From Aureobasidium sp. EXF-3400 (taxonomy: Eukaryota > Ascomycota > Dothideomycetes > Dothideales > Saccotheciaceae), in NCBI GenBank assembly GCA_024195585.1, contig SWBL01000222.1, forward strand, positions 22,770 through 86,769: 64,000 nucleotides of DNA, written 5' to 3'. This document shows, piece by piece, positions 57,308 through 64,000 of the stretch (its first letter is position 1; each line of letters starts with the position of its first letter). The notes beneath the pieces are model-generated. The model was not told where the DNA came from and ran no database searches. It saw only the letters and a program-made list of their open reading frames with translations. A program made the position numbers and the translations under genes.

Positions 57308-59033
57308 CCCACCTTACCCTGCTTCGACCCGCCTGACTTTATAATCTTTATCGCAACATTCCGGCATCTTGTCCTCTCTGAGGCACAGCATTCTTCGAGC
57401 TTCGACACTCTTCCTACCTATACTTTATATCACACATAACGGAGCCATTCTACGACCGCGCCGACAGTTTCGACCTCGCTTTCCTTTGTCATGCATCTCC
57501 TATCATCTCACCTTGGAGCTTTTGGAGTTTCGGGACCTCGATCTCATGGGGAGACGAGACTTGTTTCATGGGCTATACCACGTTCAAACCTTTCTGGGCT
57601 CTTGGGGGGTATACGATTTTCCTATCAGTATTTGCTTTGCTCGGTGTTACAGGCGCTTTCAGTCTACACTCTTCTGTAAGAGAGCGATGACCTTTTGGAT
57701 TTTTACAATGTCTAGTGTTTCTCCTTTTCCTGTTGCTTGATGATCTTGCACAGCTTCTTCACTTCTTCTATCACCACCTTTCTACTTCACATTGTTCCTT
57801 TCTTCGTTGTTGTGGATGTGGAAGGATACCTTTTTGTCATTTTTCTTATCGATATCTTGAACGCGACCAAAGAGGTGGAAAGTGAAAAGAGATCATGTCG
57901 CCTTTTCTTCTTCATGGCACGGATATGCAATTAGTTACTTGGATCATGATATAGAATCAAGAACGAAAACGTATCTGGCCAGCATCATTTACCAATTTCA
58001 GAATACCATCATGTTCATGACTATAGCAGTTACTCCAGTGTGACCTTAACGACCAAACGAAGATGATCAAAGGGTTTTGTAAGACGAGTCAAGAATCGAT
58101 TGCTGAACAAATGGTGCGTGCGCAACTCATGAGAGAAACGACGAGAGGACGACGACGAGCTTTCGTTATCATGAGATCATCCATCCCAGCCACTCGTACT
58201 CTTGCTAACACATTCTATACAAGTCGTCCTGCCTAACGGTGAGAGAGAACTAAGATGTTGGCTTGGCCGCGTGGGTTTCACCTCTGCTCTGCCACGATTT
58301 TCTAAAAATAGTGTGGGGTTTCGGACAAAAAGTCACAATGGCCGCGTTGCCTTTGTCTGGGCATTGTTGAAGAGAGTTTGCGAAATGGAATTGTTACTTT
58401 GCTTGAGAGTCGATGCTTGAGCGGGTCAATGGTATAGGATGATACCTCTGCATGCAGGAGACGGCGAGAAGAGACACAGAGGGTTTGGAGGTGTGTTTGA
58501 TGGACTCCAAGCGATCATGATCTGAGCCAAGGATTCATGGTGCCATTCACCCAGTGAACGGACAGTGCACTGCAGGATACGGAGTAGCATGTTGGGTGAG
58601 CAGCGCAAAAAGGTACGTCAGCAGTGTTTGCGCAGCCACCCCTGCGGACAAAGGCTGCGGCAGCCTGACTACGAGTCCAGGATGCTGGCAGAAAAGGATC
58701 GCTGTGCCGGGTGAGTGCTTGGGAGTGTGTGTTTTGACACAAAACCCTTGTGGTTCGCCTGACAAAGTGATTTTCTCATCATCCTTCCTGCAACATCTTT
58801 TGTTGGCTGTTCAGCTTTATCATCGTCGCCACAACAACAGCAACAACCACAATTCGTTTTTCGCCCGACAACGCCTCTTTCACTTTTTGAAGGACCCTTT
58901 ATTAGCCACCTCCACAGTTTCACATTCGCCATATACTTTCTTCGACTGAAGTTCTTGAATTTGGATATTAGCGGGACTGACCTAGAAGAAACTACTATCA
59001 ACACCAAACAACCTTTACCATCTTCTAGCAAGC
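57308..59033. other. PNG1 3' flank and SUR7-like gene promoter
   Basis: About 1.7 kb. The first ~600 bp are pyrimidine-rich (3'UTR-like). The remainder holds only short frames. The last 200 bp, with CAACAACA and TTCT-rich tracts, are the probable leader of the SUR7-like gene. No RNA gene or repeat was recognised. Confidence 0.45.
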
Positions 59034-60200
59034 ATGGGCAAGGCAGGGCGCGCAGTATGCATCTTCACGCCGATGGCGCTGACTATTGCTTCCTTTGTCT
59101 GCGTTCTTCTCATCAACTTGGGTGGCATCAGCAAATCATCATCGACTTTGAACGATCTTCACTTCTTCACTGCCGACTTCACAAACTTCACAACCGACAG
59201 CAGTACCTTGGGTACTGTCATCAACCTAGCCAAGCAGGAGGGCTTCATCTCGAACAAATACGAAATCTTCCTTTGGAACTACTGCGACACTGGTAATGGC
59301 ACTAGCAGTCAGGACATCACTTACTGTTCGCATCGTCAGACTGGCTTCTGGTTTAACCCTTACCAGGTCTGGAGTTTGGAGAAGGCTCTCAATGCTACTG
59401 AATCTGTTGCTTCAAGCCTCGCAGGCAGTGATGTTGACAGCAGCATCCTCACCCAACTTGAAAGCTATGTCAGCAGCAATGCTGACGCTCTCTACGACCA
59501 GGTCCTAGACAGCAGCACCCGCAAGTCAATCGATCTGTACAAGAAGTTGAGCAAGTGGATGTTTGCCGCCTACTTTGCAGGTCTATGGGCCTTAGTCCTC
59601 ACCCTCGTCTTCGGTATTTTCGCCGTCTGCTCGCGCTTCGGCAGCTTCCTCACCTGGATCTGTGCCATCATCTCTACAATTCTCATCTTCGGAGGTTCCA
59701 TCACCGCTACAGTCATGTTCAGCATTCTGGTCTCCACTCTGCACGAAAAACTCAAGGACTACAATGTCAAGGTTAGCTTGTCCACTCACATGCTGGGTGT
59801 AACATGGCTCGCCACCGCCTTCATCCTCCTCGCCACCCTCTTCTGGCTGTTCAGCTGCTGCTGCTGCTCTGGAAAGTCAAACCCCCACCACAGAAGCAAC
59901 AAGGAAGCCCCCGCTGCTGAACTCGGTCTCGCTCCCAAAGCTGGGTTCCTCAACAGAGGCAGAAGCGTTAGATCTGAGAAACACGGTGCTGGCTATGCGC
60001 GTGTTGAATCTCCTTCTGCTCGCCATCATCGTGGTGACTCTGATGCCGTGCCCCTTACTCATGTCAATGGTGGTGCTGCGGACTCGTACTATAAGCAGGA
60101 AACTGGATATATGCATGAGCCGCAGAGTCCTGTGTGGAATGCCAATGCTGCTCCTCGCTCGAATGGAGGTGCATATGAGCCTTTCCGTCGCGAGCATTAA
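59034..60200 (+). CDS. SUR7/PalI-family cortical membrane protein
   Basis: Intronless, 388 residues. The topology is typical of the family: a first helix (FTPMALTIASFVCVLLINLG), a long extracellular loop of about 150 residues with NxS/T sites and paired Cys (WNYCDTGNG, DITYCSHRQTGFWFNP), and three more helices (AAYFAGLWALVLTLVFGIFA, FLTWICAIISTILIFGGSI, MLGVTWLATAFILLATLF). The third is followed by a Cys cluster (SCCCCSG), a likely palmitoylation site, and then a Ser/His-rich cytosolic tail. Family members sit in eisosome-associated plasma membrane patches or act in the ambient-pH (Pal) sensing pathway. Which of the two applies here cannot be decided from sequence. Confidence 0.87.
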   Translation: MGKAGRAVCIFTPMALTIASFVCVLLINLGGISKSSSTLNDLHFFTADFTNFTTDSSTLGTVINLAKQEGFISNKYEIFLWNYCDTGNGTSSQDITYCSHRQTGFWFNPYQVWSLEKALNATESVASSLAGSDVDSSILTQLESYVSSNADALYDQVLDSSTRKSIDLYKKLSKWMFAAYFAGLWALVLTLVFGIFAVCSRFGSFLTWICAIISTILIFGGSITATVMFSILVSTLHEKLKDYNVKVSLSTHMLGVTWLATAFILLATLFWLFSCCCCSGKSNPHHRSNKEAPAAELGLAPKAGFLNRGRSVRSEKHGAGYARVESPSARHHRGDSDAVPLTHVNGGAADSYYKQETGYMHEPQSPVWNANAAPRSNGGAYEPFRREH

Positions 60201-60660
60201 GTGTGTTTGATTGCTTGATTCGAGCATCATCCTTGTTATGCAACACACTTGTTGCTTCTTTTGCGCTTTTTCTCCCTTTTTCTTTAACTCTGCAATTGCA
60301 TTGATCAAGTGCCAACTGGCATATGATTCACGAAGACGATACTGTATATAGATACTCTTAACGAAAGACATTCAATGAAAACACATCCCTCCACATACAT
60401 CTATCATTGGTTCTTTCTCCGTGATCCGAATGCGCCCAGTCATCAATAACTTTGCATGCCATAGCTTAACACGTACATCATCCATTCAACAAGGAAAACA
60501 TTCGCATCACCCCACCACCACAACAAACCAATCCATCACCCTTTTTTCTCCAACCAAAGAAGCAAAAAAACCAGCAGCCGAAGCTCTTTGGGAAAACTCG
60601 CATTCTCATTCCTTGATCATAGCCACCTAACGAGGGACACTAGGCTAATACATGGATTAA
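60201..60660. other. 3' flank of the SUR7-like gene
   Basis: About 460 bp, pyrimidine-rich just after the stop. No other gene recognised. Confidence 0.4.
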
Positions 60661-60747
60661 GGCGTACACGGCGGGATTTGAACGGTGGTTTTGTTACCGC
60701 ATTTGTGAAAAGGGACGTGAGTGTAGACCGTTACACCACTCAGCCGA
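60661..60747 (-). ncRNA. tRNA-like locus (tRNA pseudogene or other pol III gene)
   Basis: On the minus strand the sequence contains TGGTGTAACGG, a perfect A-box (TRGYNNARNNG), and about 45 bases later CGTTCAAATCC, a B-box with one mismatch. The A-box region folds a D-arm with GTGT/ACAC stem. However the acceptor ends (GGCTGAG and GTACGCC) and the T-arm stem do not pair properly, and no clean anticodon stem can be drawn. A TTTT run follows about 70 nt downstream. I read it as a decayed tRNA gene or a tRNA-derived pol III locus, not a working tRNA. Confidence 0.4.
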
Positions 60748-61867
60748 TTTACAGTGAGAAACGGTATTTGAGGGAAATATGTAGTCTAGTGAAGAAGGTG
60801 TGATGCAGGGTTGTAATGAAGGGTGATGGGGTGATGTGAAGTGATGATAAGGGATGGGCTATTGATGCTTCTTTCTTGTCTCTGTTTGCCATGATGACAG
60901 TGATTGTTCAAGCATTCAATATATGTTCGATGAATCTGGCCAAAGGATTACAGCAGAAGAATGGCAGATTCGTCTTCTTTCTATGGAGATAGTCATCTCG
61001 CGACTAACATCTTCGACCCTGCGTAAACCTTCCCTACTGTTCCCATTCTCGTCGTATACGCTTAGCCAAAACCCTGGCATCTTTATCTTGCCTCTTCTCT
61101 GCGTATTACCCTTCTGCTGCTGTTTCGCCACTACCGTCATCTCGAAGCACAGATTTCGCAGTGATACGCTCCAGAAATTGTCAAAAGAGGAAGATATGAC
61201 GAATCATAGAGGTATGAATCAACCATTCATCCTCTGCTCTTTTCAACCTTGCTGCGTTGTATCCGTTACTAGAAGAGCACCTGAAAATCAAAACACTAGA
61301 GTGAGCAGGTGAAAGTGGATAAATTGACAGAAGAAACAACAGTGCAGTGTTCAAGATTACCTATAGTAGTTTTTTGGACTTGAGACTGGAAGAGAAGAAG
61401 AGAGGTCAAGCAACATTAAACCAAGGAAAGCAGAAGTGGAAGCAGCAACCCGTTGGCAAAGGTTCGAAAAAGATGCGAAGAGACCGAAGCGAGTAAGAAA
61501 AAGCGATAGACTTCTAGAATTGCTCCTGCAAAATCACCAACTCTTGTAAAGAAGAAGCAAGGCATATACATGACTAATCCTCATACGCAAAACAGAGAGG
61601 ATTAGAAAGTTGAAAGTAAATTAAAGCATGGCTATGCGTATATAACACCACCACCATACATTTTATAATAAGCAATATCCTTCCTCCCAACAACTAAAGA
61701 AATACTCATATAAGTCATGCTTCTCTTTTATGTGCATCAATGTAAACCACACCTTTTCTCCCAACCCACATGCTAGCAACACAGATATCCTTCATAAAAG
61801 ATACAATCGACAAAGGAAAGGAAAGTCTGGAAATAGCGTTCCGAGATCAGTGACAAAGGGAAGAACT
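60748..61867. other. Convergent intergenic region
   Basis: About 1.1 kb before the stop of the minus-strand gene. AT-rich and without recognisable coding sequence apart from a 129-codon frame at 60923-61312 (plus) with no motif. Confidence 0.45.
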
Positions 61868-62956
61868 TTATACCGATGGCTTGAGTAGAGCAATGGCCAG
61901 GCCTCCATCAACACCCAGTCCAGCTGTAGCAGCATTTTGCGTACTGCCAACCACACAGTTGACGGGTCGTGCTTGCTCGACATCGTAAACAGCCACATTG
62001 CACGTTGCAGATCCGGCGCCAGTGGAATAAGCATTGTATGTTGCGCACATCTCAATGCAGTCGTCAAAGGTGTATACGAAGCCAGAAGTCAGAGGCTTAA
62101 AGTCCGCGGGCGTGTTGGCGTCGCAGTAACGCGTATATGTCGATCCTCCGACTGGTGCTGTGTTGTTGGACGCCGAGCCAATGAGGGAAGAAGTATTGGA
62201 AATGGTAGAGATGAACATGGTGTTATTTGCCGTCGGGCAGGCTGACAGGGGTACGAAAGTTGGTGTTGATAGTGCTGTTGTTGATGCAGACGTTGTGGCA
62301 GTGGTGGATTTTGCAACTGTTGGGCTTGCTCCTGATGCACCGATTGTGCGGACGCCGGTTGGTGGTTGTGATGTTGATGATCTGGAAGGCGTATAAGCAT
62401 ATGATGTGAGTAGAGATTCACAGTATACATACAGATTCTGGCCAGTAACCATGGCTTCCGCATTCGCCGCCTGAGATGCATTACGCCCTACTGTGCCTCC
62501 CACCACCGCACCGACTACTATCAAGACAAAAACCAGTGCTACGAGCAGGAAAGACCGCATTTTCATTCCAAAGATGATCCGCGGCGGTTTGTTGATATCG
62601 CGATATTGTTGTGCGTTGAAGCTCGAGTGATAGTCGTCCATACTGGTTACCGGATACTTGTCCGAGACAGGATATGTATTGTCATCGTACTCGAGTCCAT
62701 GTTCGGGTAGCACTTCGGGAGCATTGTGGTATTGATAGACACCTGATAGCCGTTGAGGTTCATGATGTTGCGGTTGCTGGTGTGAGAATCTGTGTGGATG
62801 TAACTTTTGGAAAGTCAGCATCGTTCATGCTAAGGGATTCACGACCAAAGCCTCTTTGATTGAGTCGATGATATGATCGAGATACGAGGAAGAAAAGGAA
62901 GCGGCGATGTAGATAAAAGACCATGTCATGCATGTACTCACCTCTGTCGAAGCCAT
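61868..62956 (-). CDS. Single-pass membrane protein with Cys-rich outer domain (Apple/PAN-like), unknown
   Basis: The preferred model has exons 62956-62942 (15 nt, MASTE), 62803-62433 and 62381-61868, giving 299 residues. The last intron (51 bp, GTATGT...TTCCAG) is a multiple of three and stop-free, so an unspliced 316-residue form is possible. The N-terminus (LHPHRFSHQQPQHHEPQR) is His/Gln-rich and cytosolic, and one helix follows (SFLLVALVFVLIVVGAVVGG). The outer part is a Ser/Thr linker and then a Cys domain (YTRYCDANTPADF, FVYTFDDCIEMCATYN, ATCNVAVYDVEQARPVNCVV). That Cys spacing resembles fungal PAN/Apple-like domains and suggests binding of carbohydrate or protein at the cell surface, as inference. 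It resembles the 6.8-kb gene in layout. Confidence 0.65.
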
Positions 62957-63630
62957 GATTCGGATCTGAGAAAGCCAAGATGCTCTTATCGATCAAAGTA
63001 TTCCGGTAGAGTTTGGATACGAAGGGACGGTGAGTTGACAAGAAACGCGTAACGGGTGGAATGGTTGGATGATAAAGAAGGACGAAGGATTGAACGGTTC
63101 CCACGAGGGGAAAAGAGAAGTGACAGATAGACAAAACAAGAAAGATAGAACGCTCGGTACAACAAGATCGAACCGGCGTCAAATCGCGAGCGAACGAACG
63201 AGACGAAACGAGAGCGGCCAAACGCGTTGCATGAAAGGGAGAGTCAAAGCAGAAAGGAAGGAAGACGATCGCCGACAAGGAGGCCTGGTGCTGTACCTTG
63301 TGCCTGGGTTGCTGCATCTACACTCTCTAGCCCCCGGAGCCGCCGCATCCTAATTCCAACGTCGTGGTGAACGCTTGCAGAGAAAGAGGTAAAGATGGTC
63401 CGGGCAATGCATGTCATACTCCCTGTCCAGAAACGCCAAAAGTGTCAGGCAGACCTACCGATATTGCGTTATACTACCTGGAGATCGGTTGTGGATCTCC
63501 CGTTTGTTCCTGACAGCCCTGTCATGATGAAGGAGTGAGATATGGCGTCTCGACTTCGGAACATGGCTTTGCTGCATTGTCAGTAGACACCTTGCCCAAC
63601 CGCTATCCACCTCTTCTATCCACCTCAGAC
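62957..63630. other. Promoter region of the surface-protein gene
   Basis: About 670 bp with only short frames. CG-rich near 63130-63360, turning AT-rich after 63600. Confidence 0.4.
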
Positions 63631-63729
63631 TTACCGTATCCGGCAAGTGGAGCTCCTCAGCTAGATAGCTATTATCCAGATGCTGGATAGCCTTTAACAC
63701 CTTCGATAATTACCGTATACGGCAGGTGA
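63631..63729 (+). repeat. 20-bp direct repeat, two copies 79 bp apart
   Basis: The 20-mers ttaccgtatccggcaagtgg (63631-63650) and ttaccgtatacggcaggtga (63710-63729) differ by three bases. They sit at the boundary between normal sequence and the TpA-rich end. They may be termini or internal repeats of a mobile element whose body lies beyond the window. Confidence 0.6.
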
Positions 63730-63734
63730 TGGTC

Positions 63735-64000
63735 TTCATACGTATTAGCGTAGTAATGGCGGCGTAGATCGACTTAGCAAGGCTAGTAGAGGCCTTAGAG
63801 GCTTAAGGTAGTAGTAGGCCTATATACTAGTTAGATATCTTCAAAACTATAGATCTTACTAACTTACTAAATAATAGTAACACCTTGCCGTCGCTATAGC
63901 GTAGTTAACGTCTAATATTTAATTAACTAAGCGTATTAAGACCTCTAAGCGCACCGATTACGCCTACTAAGCCTACGCTAGCTCTATCCGCTAGTATAGG
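63735..64000. repeat. RIP-mutated, probably transposon-derived sequence (edge)
   Basis: TpA dinucleotides are very frequent (ctaagcctacgctagctcta and similar) while CpA and TpG are nearly absent and CpG remains common. This is the signature of repeat-induced point mutation acting on C in CpA. No open reading frame survives. The element continues beyond the right edge, so its class is not known. Confidence 0.65.

Overview
The window is nuclear DNA from a filamentous ascomycete (Pezizomycotina). A Dothideomycete is my best guess, but the sequence alone does not settle the class. The evidence is many short (46-60 bp) GT...AG introns, compact genes on both strands, typical Pezizomycotina families (DUF7703, Clr2, Rrg1, 2EXR/F-box-like, SUR7/PalI, sedolisin), lysine made by the alpha-aminoadipate route (LYS12), and a TpA-rich, CpA/TpG-poor tail that looks RIP-mutated. 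I find 24 protein-coding genes, one tRNA-like locus, three copies of a small inverted-repeat element and several tandem repeats. No viral, CRISPR or bacterial material was seen.

Layout. 1-8 kb: the 3' end of a DUF7703 membrane protein, a small CxxC protein, a PQ-loop membrane protein, an aldehyde dehydrogenase and a single-pass surface protein. 9-16.5 kb: a Clr2-type heterochromatin silencing protein and the FG/RanBD nucleoporin Nup2. 16.5-28.7 kb: two gene deserts (7.2 and 3.9 kb) around one 2EXR/F-box-like gene. 28.7-38 kb: a small two-helix membrane protein, the DUR3 urea transporter, an Rrg1 methyltransferase, VPS28 (ESCRT-I), NOC2 (60S ribosome assembly) and a conserved unknown. 38-49.5 kb: a secreted sedolisin protease, a 1,064-residue coiled-coil protein, a DUF1769 protein, LYS12 and NudC. 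50-63 kb: a double-BTB protein, a PAP2 lipid phosphatase, a PNG1 homologue lacking its catalytic cysteine, a SUR7/PalI protein and a second single-pass surface protein. The last ~270 bp look like the edge of a RIP-mutated repeat.

The genes are mostly unrelated housekeeping functions and I see no biosynthetic cluster. Functional themes are nuclear organisation (Clr2, Nup2, Noc2, NudC), nutrient uptake and use (DUR3, sedolisin, ALDH, LYS12) and membrane or cortex biology (PQ-loop, VPS28, PAP2, SUR7, two surface proteins). vps28 and noc2 are divergent with 197 bp between start codons.

The points most worth a second look are: a ~215-bp inverted-repeat (MITE-like) element present three times in 45.4-49.9 kb; an in-frame TAG in the Clr2 gene followed by 37 coding-like codons; the PNG1 homologue without its catalytic Cys; the tandem BTB gene; the gene deserts; and a tRNA-like locus with good pol III boxes but a poor tRNA fold. 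All gene structures, splice sites and family calls were made by reading the sequence, without database searches.
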